The notes below the pieces were generated by a model, which worked only from the letters and a program-made list of their open reading frames with translations, did no database searches and was not told the DNA's origin. A DNA stretch of 33,188 nt from the NCBI GenBank assembly GCA_945868745.1, contig CAMBMK010000014.1:1-33188 (forward strand). Reading direction: 5' to 3'. The DNA is from an uncultured Bacteroidales bacterium. Its GTDB lineage: Bacteria; Bacteroidota; Bacteroidia; Bacteroidales; UBA932. Shown here in pieces: positions 1-8,116 of this stretch (its first letter is position 1; every line of letters begins with the position of its first letter). The translations under genes and the position numbers were made by a program.

Positions 1-1
1 A

Positions 2-964
2 ATTCCTTCAGGCGTAAAAAGTCTTATAGAAGATGCATTCCGCGGATGCAAGTTCAAGAAAGTGGTTATGAACTCCATTCCGAGGGCTTATTATGATTAT
101 CGTGCATTTGATGGTGATGTCAAGGTATATGTGCCTGACGAACTTCTTTCATCTTATGCTGAATTGGGTTATGCCGAGAAGCAAGAAGTCTATCCGTTCA
201 GCTGGAGTGGCTGGTCTGTATCCGCCGACTGCGATATTTTGCTTGCCTATGAAAACTGGCAGAAGTCAGGAGCAACCATCTTGATTGATGCTTCTGTAAT
301 ACAGTCTGGAACGGCTGAAGGGATGGAAAACTATATTGTGGAAAAGGGCATTTATATCACTCCATACCAAGATAGTGATTATATCCTTTATTTGAAGGTT
401 GAAGGAGATTCTGTAAGGGGAACTGTCAACTGGACCGAAGGTTTATGGGGCAGTCCGTTGTGTGGAGTATATCTGAAAAATAAAAATGGGGACTATTTCT
501 TCTATGACATTCACAACGTTTCCTGTGAGCTTGAGAACTTTCTCAAAACTGAATCCTTTATTACCGTCGAATACAATGATAGCCAGTATTATGCTTATGC
601 CCGTCAGGACAAGAGCTACTATTATCTGCCGGTTTATTCAGACCCATGGATTTGGAATGATGACTCTAGGTTCAGATTTGTCAGGTCGTACAAGGAAGAA
701 TCCTGGTATTATGCAATCATAGACCCATATGACAATTGCCTCTACTCTACTGAGAAGTTCAATTCCTTCAATGTAGGTATGCCGGATGATGACAGCTATC
801 TTTGGTATATCGAACGTGTTGAGGGGAGTGAAAACGATGAATACCTGATTACCAACAAGGTAACGGGCAAGACTGTGTATTTCAGCACAGATTATTCAAG
901 TTTCGGAGCATATCCTTCAAGGCCGGACAATTCTTTGTATCCGCGTCTGGAATTTTGGAGGTAA
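2..964 (+). CDS. BspA-like leucine-rich-repeat surface protein, 3' part only
   Basis: The reading frame is open from base 2, so the gene is cut by the window edge. The GTG at 62 is an internal valine, not a start. The first visible residues read like the end of a BspA/LRR_5 repeat (IPSGVKSLIEDAFRGC, then a short strand and a terminal capping segment ending in VYVPDELLSSYAE). This pattern is typical of Treponema/Bacteroides BspA-type surface proteins. The remaining 270 or so residues are rich in Tyr, Trp, Ser and Asp and match nothing I recognise. They may be one or two beta-sandwich domains, and there is no obvious C-terminal sorting domain. Base composition is visibly lower in GC than the neighbouring genes (about 40% in a hand-counted 60-base sample), which is common for horizontally spread surface proteins. 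The LRR call rests on one partial repeat. Confidence 0.65.
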   Translation: MPSGVKSLIEDAFRGCKFKKVVMNSIPRAYYDYRAFDGDVKVYVPDELLSSYAELGYAEKQEVYPFSWSGWSVSADCDILLAYENWQKSGATILIDASVIQSGTAEGMENYIVEKGIYITPYQDSDYILYLKVEGDSVRGTVNWTEGLWGSPLCGVYLKNKNGDYFFYDIHNVSCELENFLKTESFITVEYNDSQYYAYARQDKSYYYLPVYSDPWIWNDDSRFRFVRSYKEESWYYAIIDPYDNCLYSTEKFNSFNVGMPDDDSYLWYIERVEGSENDEYLITNKVTGKTVYFSTDYSSFGAYPSRPDNSLYPRLEFWR

Positions 965-977
965 TTGTTGAAGCCTG

Positions 978-1802
978 ATGCTTTCAATCTGCAGATATCT
1001 GGCGGCAGTAGCAGCATTGCTGTTGCTGCTGCCGGATTTGTTTTCTGCCGAAAGGGAAAAGACGACTGTAAACAGATGGGGCATATCCGTCAATTATGCC
1101 CGGATTGCCGACCATTCTTTCAGCAACCTCCAATACGGCGGAGTCCTTGTGGGCATCAGCGGTGCTCACGGTGCCTTTTACCGTGGCTCCGACAGCTGGT
1201 CCTGGGAAATCACCGACCGCATAGGTGTGGCGCCCGGGCTTGTCAATACTGCCCGCACCAATATGCTCAATATGTACAGTGCCGACCTTGGCTACGGGGC
1301 ATATTGGAATACGGGCAGCCGTTGGCGGCTCCGACTCGGCTCCGTGCTCGGGTGTGGCGGTGCTCTCAAAACTGCCCCTTTGTTCAAGAACAATTCGGTT
1401 TCCGTCGATGGACGCGTGATGATTTCTGCGGCAATGGGCGTCTCGCGCGAATTCCGCGTAGGTTCATCTGTTTTGAAGGCGGGGTGGAGCGGGAGCACCC
1501 CTGTCGCAGGGGTGATGTTTGTCCCGCAGGACGGCATGACGACCACCGAGACTGTGTGGAAAAATGCTGTGGCCCGTTCCCTCCATTTCGCGTCGTTCCA
1601 TAATTGTCAAGGACTTGACGGAGCTCTGTGGGTTGATTTCCTGACCGGATTTGTTGGGCTCAGAGCCGCCGTTGTCCACAATCACAGATGGTGGCACTCC
1701 TCGGGGACGCAATACTATGTCAAGGAAATCGGTGTGCAGATAGGGATCACTGTTGCCCTGTCGATGCGCAGGAGCGCGGATGCAATCCGCAAATATCAGT
1801 AA
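978..1802 (+). CDS. Predicted exported beta-barrel-like protein, unknown function
   Basis: This 274-residue protein begins with a hydrophobic signal peptide (about residues 1-24, rich in Leu and Ala). The rest alternates short aromatic/glycine-rich strands (YGGVLVGISG, SADLGYGAYW, WRLRLGSVLG, GLRAAVVHNHRWW, KEIGVQIGITVALSM), as expected for a small outer-membrane barrel. It resembles Bacteroidales-only proteins annotated as DUF3316, but I hold that assignment loosely. It starts 13 bases after the LRR gene and ends 11 bases before the S41 protease gene, so the three are probably cotranscribed. No catalytic motif is visible. The overlapping 965-1603 frame is rejected because it lacks family features and has a Cys/Arg-rich shadow composition. 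Confidence 0.6.
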   Translation: MLSICRYLAAVAALLLLLPDLFSAEREKTTVNRWGISVNYARIADHSFSNLQYGGVLVGISGAHGAFYRGSDSWSWEITDRIGVAPGLVNTARTNMLNMYSADLGYGAYWNTGSRWRLRLGSVLGCGGALKTAPLFKNNSVSVDGRVMISAAMGVSREFRVGSSVLKAGWSGSTPVAGVMFVPQDGMTTTETVWKNAVARSLHFASFHNCQGLDGALWVDFLTGFVGLRAAVVHNHRWWHSSGTQYYVKEIGVQIGITVALSMRRSADAIRKYQ

Positions 1803-1813
1803 TCCGGATATTT

Positions 1814-2842
1814 ATGACCGCAGGAGCCCGTCTTTGTCTTGTTTTTTCGGCAGCCATCCTGCTGCTTGGCGGTTGCGAGGTCGAGAAGACCTTCACCTCG
1901 GCGGACTACTCTTCCGTTGTCAATTTCGAAGCTTTCTGGGACATATTCGATGAGGACTATGGACTTTTCTCTTCAAAATATGTTGACTGGGATGAGGCCC
2001 ATTCGGAATATCGCCATCGTCTGGATACGGTCCATGGTGACGAGGGCCTTTTCGCGCTTTTGACCGAGATGGCGGAATTGCTTGAGGACGGGCACATCAC
2101 GCTGTCGTCCGGAAACCGTACATACCACTGTTCCTCTTGGAAGGAAAATGCCCGCCAGGACTTCCTGGACAGCCTGCCTCCAAAGTATTTGCCGGATGCC
2201 GGATATATCGGCAACATCACCTATTTCGGTTTTGTCAAAAACACGGCAGTGGCATATTTCCGATATCCGGACTTCAACAAAATCCTTACTGACTACAGTT
2301 ACAGCCGTCTTGATGCTGTATTTTCGCGCTCTTCGGCCATCATTATCGATATCCGTGGCAACATCGGAGGGAACAGCACTCTGGCCGAATCCCTTGCATC
2401 CCATTTTTTTGACAGCCGGGCTGTCGTGGGCTATCATCTTTTCAATAACGGCAGGCATTCTGCTTCTCCCGTGAGGTATCCGGCCGAGGTCATTCCCGCA
2501 AAGCAATACAGGTGGACGGACAAGCCCGTTGCAGTGCTTACGGACGGGATGACATATTCTGCTGCCAGTTATTTTGTGTTGTGTATGAAGCAGAACCGGC
2601 GGGCTGTGATTGTCGGGGGCACGACTGGCGGGGGAGCGGGATTGCCTGTGTCCCGCGAACTTCCCAACGGATGGTTGCTGGAGCTTTCTTCCGGAGATAC
2701 CACCGGGCTGGATGGTGTGAGTATCGAGAACGGAATCGCGCCTGACCTGGAAGTGCATCTTGATGCGGACGATGCACTCCGTGGCAAGGATACCATTATC
2801 GAGGCCGCGCTGCAGCTCCTTCCCGGCTCAAAGTCCCCGTGA
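1814..2842 (+). CDS. S41-family (tail-specific-like) serine protease lipoprotein
   Basis: The 342-residue protein has a lipoprotein signal peptide (residues 1-20, lipobox LLGGC, lipidated Cys21). The S41 protease core is recognisable by EDGHITLSS (about 91-99), DIRGNIGGN (about 179-187) and the nucleophile region LTDGMTYSAAS (Ser249 as probable nucleophile), followed by GGTTGGGAG. Such proteins sit in the periplasm or outer membrane of Bacteroidota and cleave unfolded or C-terminal peptides; the substrate is unknown. The family usually has Glu three residues after the nucleophile (SAAE), but here it is Ser252, so activity may be altered. No PDZ domain is visible. I chose the ATG at 1814 because the frame upstream overlaps the preceding gene and lacks a signal peptide, while this start begins it exactly. 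Confidence 0.8.
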   Translation: MTAGARLCLVFSAAILLLGGCEVEKTFTSADYSSVVNFEAFWDIFDEDYGLFSSKYVDWDEAHSEYRHRLDTVHGDEGLFALLTEMAELLEDGHITLSSGNRTYHCSSWKENARQDFLDSLPPKYLPDAGYIGNITYFGFVKNTAVAYFRYPDFNKILTDYSYSRLDAVFSRSSAIIIDIRGNIGGNSTLAESLASHFFDSRAVVGYHLFNNGRHSASPVRYPAEVIPAKQYRWTDKPVAVLTDGMTYSAASYFVLCMKQNRRAVIVGGTTGGGAGLPVSRELPNGWLLELSSGDTTGLDGVSIENGIAPDLEVHLDADDALRGKDTIIEAALQLLPGSKSP

Positions 2843-2900
2843 ATAATATCTGACCCGGGCAGGTTTGCCAACTTCTGGCTCAACTGCCCCGAAAGTGGTT

Positions 2901-2922
2901 CGTGAAATTCACCTGGAACGGG
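2901..2922 (-). repeat. 22-base repeat unit, inverted copy
   Basis: This copy is the exact reverse complement of the units at 3028-3049 and 3074-3095. It contains the dyad GTGAA-A-TTCAC. Confidence 0.9.
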
Positions 2923-3026
2923 CAGACCCTCTACAGGTATCTGTGGGGCACTATGCCGTTCCAGATGGAGACAAATTGCCCTCACCGGGAACGGCCAACC
3001 CCATCCTGCACTACTGTGGGGCACAT

Positions 3027-3053
3027 CCCCGTTCCAGGTGAATTTCACGAGGG
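3027..3053 (+). repeat. 27-base direct repeat, copy 1
   Basis: Identical to 3073-3099. The core (3028-3049) is the perfect reverse complement of 2901-2922. It contains the dyad GTGAA-T-TTCAC. Confidence 0.9.
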
Positions 3054-3072
3054 TGATGACCGGCAAACTTTT

Positions 3073-3099
3073 CCCCGTTCCAGGTGAATTTCACGAGGG
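3073..3099 (+). repeat. 27-base direct repeat, copy 2
   Basis: Identical to 3027-3053, at a spacing of 46 bases. The core (3074-3095) is the perfect reverse complement of 2901-2922. Confidence 0.9.
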
Positions 3100-3140
3100 C
3101 AGGCCGGCATTCACCCCGCCTCCGGCAGGATGGAAATCCC

Positions 3141-4115
3141 CTACAGTATTGCGACGGTCATCAGCGAGTTGTAGAGGGTGGAGAGGGTGTTGCTGAAGGC
3201 GTTGTCGGGGAAGTCGATGACGGTCTGGGAGGTGGAGGTCTCGATGCGGATGCTTGCAACCCCCTTCAGCATGCTGCGGTACTGTTCCTGGGTAGGATAG
3301 CAGATGATGCGGCCGGCCGTCAGCTCCTTCTCCTGCTGGAGATTGATGATGCTGCCGTTTTTTGTGACCACTGTCACGGAAGCGCCGAAAGGCACCGTTT
3401 TCCCCGCAAGATAGAGATTGAGGTCAATGCTCTCGTTGTCGCTCTCGGCATAATAGAGATACACCAGTTGGGCGGATAGCTGGCCGTTGATTTTCATCGA
3501 CAAAGTCTCTGCAAGACGGCTTCCGTGCTGGTCCTGAAGGGATTTCATATTGTTGCCGAGCTCGGCGGAAGGCCTCGGTGCAGCTTTGAGCTTGCCGTAC
3601 TGCGACGCGATGACCGAGCCGAGCTCATTGGCCTTGTAGGTCACTTTTATCACGCCGTCGGAAGTCCATCTTTTGGTGGCGTCCATGGAAGAGATGCCGG
3701 TCGCAATCTTCTTTAGGTCAGCCTCTTCCAGATAATACTCCCCGCAGTTGAGATACACCCTGTCCTTTCCGCGCATCACCCCGGAGGGAGCCACGAGATT
3801 GGGGCCGTCGGCACTGTTCTTCAGAATCACCGTCCTGCCGTCAACGGTCCTTACGGTAAGCGGGGCATTCTTGGGCATCTTCCACGCCGTACCCTCTTCA
3901 AAATACATATTGAGCTGATACACGGGCTGCCCGTCCGGGAACATCACCCTGCAGAGCTTCACAAAGACCGGAGTGCTTCCTTCCACGCGTTCGCGTTCGC
4001 ATCCGGAGTAGATGTAACCGTTCTTCCTGTAATTGTAGCGCAGCTGCGACTGCGCATCCAGCATCAGAACCGCCATAAACATTGTTATGGCTGAAATCAG
4101 TATCTTTTTCATCAT
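3141..4115 (-). CDS. Exported protein with two tandem related domains, unknown function
   Basis: The 324-residue protein has a signal peptide (about residues 1-21, ending LDAQS). Two segments look like copies of one domain. Around residues 68-175 and 232-318 both run LNxY, a Gly, a Pro or Phe, then TVxTxxG, a Leu-rich strand, a Tyr-containing strand, then GIxSI or GVASI followed by a Thr/Ser-rich strand and a Ser/Leu tail. I recognise no named family and see no catalytic motif. Its ATG overlaps the stop of the upstream gene by four bases (ATGA), so the two are translationally coupled; a second ATG directly follows and could also serve. It is the last gene of the DUF4954 operon, so it may act with those proteins at the envelope. 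The function is unknown. Confidence 0.75.
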   Translation of the reverse strand: MMKKILISAITMFMAVLMLDAQSQLRYNYRKNGYIYSGCERERVEGSTPVFVKLCRVMFPDGQPVYQLNMYFEEGTAWKMPKNAPLTVRTVDGRTVILKNSADGPNLVAPSGVMRGKDRVYLNCGEYYLEEADLKKIATGISSMDATKRWTSDGVIKVTYKANELGSVIASQYGKLKAAPRPSAELGNNMKSLQDQHGSRLAETLSMKINGQLSAQLVYLYYAESDNESIDLNLYLAGKTVPFGASVTVVTKNGSIINLQQEKELTAGRIICYPTQEQYRSMLKGVASIRIETSTSQTVIDFPDNAFSNTLSTLYNSLMTVAIL

Positions 4116-4588
4116 CTTATCTCTTTGATGGCCTTTTCAATGGCGGCCGCCTCCTCTTCTCCAAAATTCTTGCCGCCATATATGGCCAGCACCGCGGCTC
4201 CGGCCAGACAAAGGCAGGCTCCGCAGATGTAAAGGGTGCCGTTCTGTCCTGCCTGCATGGTCCTGCTGCCCAGCCAGAAAGCCGCAATCACCAGGAAACC
4301 CGCAATCACATCTGCAAGGGTGCTCTGGCGCCTGCCTGCACTCACGGTCACATGGTAGGTGTTGACGCCTCCGCTGCTTGCGGTCTTTTCATAACCGACC
4401 GCGAGGTGGCGGGTGCGCAGCCTGTCCGAATGGTCAATCCATATTTCTCCCGGCCCGCCCTGGCCCACATTGGGTGAAGATGCCGCAGCTATGTCCCATA
4501 TGGCCTGTCCGAATGCCTCCTCGTCAAGGGAAGAATCCATGTCGAAGCGCGAAAGCGTGCGCAGCCTGATTGATGAATCAAATTCCAT
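4112..4588 (-). CDS. Small protein with two transmembrane segments, unknown function
   Basis: This 158-residue protein has a hydrophilic N-terminal half (about residues 1-88) and two adjacent hydrophobic segments (about 92-108 and 116-135) forming a membrane hairpin. A short acidic/alanine helix follows at the C-terminus. There is no signal peptide, so the N-terminal half is likely cytoplasmic. It lies 3 bases after the DUF4954 gene and overlaps the next gene by 4 bases, so it is the middle member of a tight operon. I recognise no family. The N-terminal part might adopt a small alpha/beta fold, but I cannot name it. Confidence 0.7.
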   Translation of the reverse strand: MEFDSSIRLRTLSRFDMDSSLDEEAFGQAIWDIAAASSPNVGQGGPGEIWIDHSDRLRTRHLAVGYEKTASSGGVNTYHVTVSAGRRQSTLADVIAGFLVIAAFWLGSRTMQAGQNGTLYICGACLCLAGAAVLAIYGGKNFGEEEAAAIEKAIKEIR

Positions 4589-4591
4589 TGT

Positions 4592-6583
4592 CTATCTGCC
4601 GAGTCTTGCGATGAGATTGTCCCCGAGTCCGCTCTTCACCTTTATATGGTCCACAACTGCGGTGACAAACGGGTTGTTGTCAAAGTCGCCTCTGACCTGC
4701 TCGAAATCAAGCTCTTTCTCCACACGCGTGCCGTCTGCCCCGAATCCGGTCATTGCGGCAAGCGAGAACTCCTTGCGGGCGTCCTCATAGACGAGGCGGT
4801 CAAGCCCGATCACGGCCTCCTTCCATTTCTCTACGATGTCAATCACCTGGGCTGCAGTCATTTGTGCAGGGTCATAGCCGAAGAACTCCTTTATCTTCCC
4901 ATATGCCCAGGTCCATTCGTAGGTGTAGTACATATCGTGGATGCGGCGGAACTCGGCGTTGATGTCGGCAAGCCTGCCGAGCGTGCCGTCCTCTATTTCG
5001 CAGAGAATCCTGTCCACCTCGCTTTTCGGCGCGATGAGTCCGCTGATGTCCACCCAGTCGCCGCTTCCGATGGTTGTCTGCGGCTTGAGCATTGCCCTGA
5101 TCTCTTCGTCAGATGCGCCTGCCGGGAGGTCTTCGAGCTTCTTTATCAGAGAGTTGCCGAGAAACTTGGTGATGCCGGTCCTGTAGTAGCCGATGCCTTT
5201 TTTCAGGGCGCTGTTGGTGATTTTGGTGCTGTGGAACGAATACACGTCCGAAAGCTCGCCGGAGGAATGTTTCAGGTTCTCGAGAATATCGAGGCCCTTG
5301 AACATCTTCTGGATGGTGTATGGGCTGAGAAGGTTGTAATTGATGCAGTCGAGCCTTTCCGGGTCTTTCCTGCCGTCCCTCTTCGGCCATTTCTGCGCAT
5401 CGCGTATGGTCCCGACGCTCTTGAGGTTGACGCCCGGCACGAGGTAGGTGGTATTGTTCTGCTCGATGAGGTATGAGAACGGAAGGTTAGTCGTGTCGGA
5501 GTGGGTGACGTGGCGCCCCATCACGAGGGAGAACGCCCCGACCCTCGAAGGCCAGAGGATGTATGATCCCGAGGCGGTCTTGGCGCCCCTCTCCAGCGTA
5601 CCCTGGTGGATCGGTCCGAGCTTGTACATATGGTTGCTCTGGTTGGAGCCGGAACCGGCGTTCATAAACGAGAACATCCCGGCAATCAGGAGCGTTGACT
5701 TGTGGTGGGTGACGGTGAACGGGCCGGCAAAAATCGCACAGGCCTCGCCGTTTTCGCCCTGACAGTTGCTGAAAAACAATGAATCGGAGGCGGAATAGCC
5801 GTGTCCCAGCTTGCATGACTGACCTACGAAACACCTGGTTATCATTGCGTTGTCATCGATTTCGGAGCCGCTGCACACGATGAAGTCGTCTGCCATCACT
5901 CCGCTGCCGATTTCCACAGGGGCGCTCTCATTGCTGTTGATGCTTCCGTTGCGCAGCCTGAGGGCCCCCGAGATGGTCGCGCAGTCCCCGATGCGCACGC
6001 CGTCGATTGAGCCGCAGTTGCGGATTGTGACCATATTGCCGATTGTTCCCGTCCCGGAAGAATGCTTGCGGGCGTAGAAATTGCTGAGGTCAGTCAGGCG
6101 TCCGTGAAGCTTGCTGCGGTGGCGGTAGAGGGCCATTATGTAGGCAATCTGAGCACTGAGCTTGTCGGAAATCGCCACTTCGCGGCCGCCCGTCTCGTTG
6201 AGGACCGACACCTCTGTGCCGTTTCCGAAGGTGCATCCTTCTTCGCACACGATGATGTCAACATTGTCGATGAGGCAGCAGTCCCCGATCTCATAATTGG
6301 CGATATATTCTCCAATGTTGTTGATAATGCAGTTGTTGCCGATGGTGACATTGTGGAGTCTGGCATTGCGGATGCCGCTGTGCACCGGGCATCCTCCCTT
6401 CAGGATGAACTCTCCCGACAAATGTCCGATTCTGACTGTCCCGGAGAAGGCGGCTCCGGAAATATGGTTGACATAGGCGTCTGTCTCATCAGCGACAAAG
6501 ACCTTGCCCCAATCTTCGGCGCTGCATCCGTTTGCGGTCAGGCGGGTGATTTCGTCCTGACTCGGGTTTCTGTAGGTGTGCAT
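4592..6583 (-). CDS. DUF4954 family protein with left-handed beta-helix repeats
   Basis: The 663-residue protein resembles the Bacteroidota/Spirochaetota family annotated as DUF4954. Residues about 50-280 carry many imperfect hexapeptide turns (for example NVTIGNNCIINNI, YEIGDCCLIDNVD, IGDCATISGALRL, VEIGSGVMADDFIVCSG), the signature of a left-handed parallel beta-helix as in acyl- and sugar-transferases. The C-terminal part (about 400-663) is mostly helical. Its biochemical role is not established; nucleotide-sugar or acyl-transferase-like activity is a guess from fold. I chose the ATG at 6583. An in-frame TTG eight codons earlier (6607) lies inside the predicted promoter, while the -7 box at 6605-6612 would start transcription about 17 bases before this ATG. 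It leads an operon with two unknown genes. Confidence 0.8.
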   Translation of the reverse strand: MHTYRNPSQDEITRLTANGCSAEDWGKVFVADETDAYVNHISGAAFSGTVRIGHLSGEFILKGGCPVHSGIRNARLHNVTIGNNCIINNIGEYIANYEIGDCCLIDNVDIIVCEEGCTFGNGTEVSVLNETGGREVAISDKLSAQIAYIMALYRHRSKLHGRLTDLSNFYARKHSSGTGTIGNMVTIRNCGSIDGVRIGDCATISGALRLRNGSINSNESAPVEIGSGVMADDFIVCSGSEIDDNAMITRCFVGQSCKLGHGYSASDSLFFSNCQGENGEACAIFAGPFTVTHHKSTLLIAGMFSFMNAGSGSNQSNHMYKLGPIHQGTLERGAKTASGSYILWPSRVGAFSLVMGRHVTHSDTTNLPFSYLIEQNNTTYLVPGVNLKSVGTIRDAQKWPKRDGRKDPERLDCINYNLLSPYTIQKMFKGLDILENLKHSSGELSDVYSFHSTKITNSALKKGIGYYRTGITKFLGNSLIKKLEDLPAGASDEEIRAMLKPQTTIGSGDWVDISGLIAPKSEVDRILCEIEDGTLGRLADINAEFRRIHDMYYTYEWTWAYGKIKEFFGYDPAQMTAAQVIDIVEKWKEAVIGLDRLVYEDARKEFSLAAMTGFGADGTRVEKELDFEQVRGDFDNNPFVTAVVDHIKVKSGLGDNLIARLGR

Positions 6584-6604
6584 TGTTGAAATTGTTGAAT
6601 CATA

Positions 6605-6612
6605 CAAAAATA
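6605..6612 (-). promoter_or_regulatory. -7 promoter box of the DUF4954 operon
   Basis: TATTTTTG on the minus strand fits TAnnTTTG, the Bacteroidota primary sigma -7 element. It ends 21 bases before the ATG at 6583 and supports that start. No clear -33 TTTG is visible. Confidence 0.6.
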
Positions 6613-6796
6613 GGCAAAATATTCCTAAAACTATCCGATATCTCCAATAATGGTGTCACGGCGGAATACGTTTTTTGCCGGAGAAGGAATTTTTCATAAA
6701 TTTGAAGCGTTTTTCGACTTTGGCAAAAGATTTGATTACAATAAATTCTTTGTCCGGAGTGACAAACAGAAAGTTATTGCTTATTATATAAAAACT
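6608..6796. other. Divergent intergenic region
   Basis: This AT-rich stretch separates the DUF4954 operon from the surface lipoprotein gene. It holds the -7 box of the former. For the lipoprotein gene I find only a weak promoter match (TTTG at 6719-6722 and the imperfect ATTCTTTG at 6745-6752, 22 bases apart). The frame running upstream of 6797 from an ATG at 6650 is not credible as coding because it would put a hydrophilic extension before the lipoprotein signal. Confidence 0.5.
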
Positions 6797-8065
6797 ATGA
6801 GATTTGATTTTAAAATGATGATGCTGGCTTCGCTGGCATCCGTGAGCCTTCTGGCTTCCTGCGGCAAAGATGACGGCGGGAAGGGAGGCAATGACAATGG
6901 AGAGAATGACGTACAGTGGATTACTGACAACTTCCTCAATGTCGCCTATAATGATGAAAGCGGCCTTGTACTTTCCTACAGCGATGCAATTGACCTCGGA
7001 AAGGTAGTGACCGTCACCGCATGTGACGACGAGACTCTCACCCTCACCCTCGGGGGCATCAATCTGGAGGATTTCGGTCTTGGCGCAATTGCCACTCCGG
7101 GCGTATTCCCGGGCGAGAAGAGCAGCACTGTCACCGTGGGCTACACCAGGGTCGGCGACGTGCTTGAAATCGGTACCGAGGTAAAGGAGGGAGCCTATGC
7201 ATTCACCCTCACCGGTACCCTTGCAAAGGGAAGCTATGTGATTGACATCAAAAATGTCACGGTTGCAGCCAATGCGGCATTTGCCGGCATGAAGCTCAAT
7301 CTGGTCAATTATGTGGAAGGAGAAGGTTCAGTAGATGCCTCCACCCCTGTTGAAGAGGTTGACGCCCTTTATCCTTTCCATCTCGTCTGGAACCCTTCCG
7401 ATGCCACAATCAATATCGACCTCGGTTTCGGAGTGCCTGTCCCGATGGCTGTTGTAAACATTCTCCGCATGGCTATGGTGATGCCAATCATCGAAATTGA
7501 CGAGCAGAATTCAATCAGCCCAATGCAGGCTCTCCAGAGCATTCTCCGCTCCGTATCATTCCGTGCCGACGGCAATGTGGTCGCAGAGCTCAGCGATAAT
7601 CCGGACGTATGTGTCGAGTCCCCGCTCAATATTGTGCAGTACAAGCTGCTCAATGACCATCAGGTAGCCGTTTATCTCAATCCTTCGATGATTGAGGCTG
7701 CCGCATCCGCTGCTTCCGTGAAATCAGAAGAGGATGTGATGAACAAGGTCATCGTTGCGCTTGCGGGCGTTGTTGCCCACTATGCACCTATGCTTGCTGA
7801 CGGCGTCGTGCTCGAATATGCAGTCTATGACAACGGCGTGATTTCCGTTTACCTTGGAGGTGAATTCTTTGCACCGCTGCTCTCTGCTGTTGCCCAGCTC
7901 CTTGGGGATGAGGAGATCATGGCCCTTCTTACAGAGATGATTGCAAGCGATGAATCCATGGCCGACATGGCCGGTCTCATCGGCGGCATTCTCGCCCAGC
8001 TTCCTGAGCTTCTCGGAAACTGCGAGGGTCTCGAGGTCGGACTCAACTTCACCCCGGCCCTGTAG
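6797..8065 (+). CDS. Surface lipoprotein candidate, unknown function
   Basis: The 422-residue protein starts with a lipoprotein signal peptide (residues 1-21, lipobox LLASC, lipidated Cys22). The residues after the cysteine, GKDD, followed by a Gly/Asn/Asp-rich tether, resemble the lipoprotein export signal (a Lys/Asp/Glu cluster after Cys) that sends Bacteroidota lipoproteins to the outer face of the outer membrane. The body seems to be beta-rich up to about residue 190 and helical and hydrophobic afterwards (LSAVAQLLGDEEIMALLTEM, MAGLIGGILAQLPELL). It resembles DUF4925-like Bacteroidales lipoproteins in outline, but I cannot confirm this. The ATG at 6797 was chosen over an upstream in-frame ATG at 6650 because it places the signal peptide at the N-terminus. 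It is monocistronic with a terminator 50 bases downstream. Confidence 0.75.
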   Translation: MRFDFKMMMLASLASVSLLASCGKDDGGKGGNDNGENDVQWITDNFLNVAYNDESGLVLSYSDAIDLGKVVTVTACDDETLTLTLGGINLEDFGLGAIATPGVFPGEKSSTVTVGYTRVGDVLEIGTEVKEGAYAFTLTGTLAKGSYVIDIKNVTVAANAAFAGMKLNLVNYVEGEGSVDASTPVEEVDALYPFHLVWNPSDATINIDLGFGVPVPMAVVNILRMAMVMPIIEIDEQNSISPMQALQSILRSVSFRADGNVVAELSDNPDVCVESPLNIVQYKLLNDHQVAVYLNPSMIEAAASAASVKSEEDVMNKVIVALAGVVAHYAPMLADGVVLEYAVYDNGVISVYLGGEFFAPLLSAVAQLLGDEEIMALLTEMIASDESMADMAGLIGGILAQLPELLGNCEGLEVGLNFTPAL

Positions 8066-8116
8066 GAAACACTTCAGGACAGTTCCCGTCCGGGAATCTG
8101 CCGCATCAAAATAAAA

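Larger units (their letters stand above)
2843..3140. repeat. Gene-free repeat array between convergent genes
   Basis: I see no coding potential in this 298-base stretch between two convergent gene sets. It contains one 22-base unit three times without mismatch: inverted at 2901-2922 and direct at 3028-3049 and 3074-3095. The two direct copies extend to 27 identical bases (3027-3053 and 3073-3099, spaced 46 bases). Each unit contains an 11-base dyad, GTGAAWTTCAC. An 11-base direct repeat, CTGTGGGGCAC, occurs at 2941-2951 and 3014-3024. After the first of these lies a decayed copy of the unit (about 2955-2984). The inverted copies could form long hairpins that end both converging transcripts. 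Confidence 0.8.

Noticed and set aside
1973..2758. Minus-strand frame opposite the S41 protease
   Set aside because: No domain, overlaps a well-supported gene entirely.
2843..3140. CRISPR array
   Set aside because: Only three copies in mixed orientation and spacers of unequal length; no cas genes in the window.
6062..6589. Plus-strand frame opposite the start of the DUF4954 gene
   Set aside because: It lies within the antisense of hexapeptide repeats, and its promoter and start have no support.
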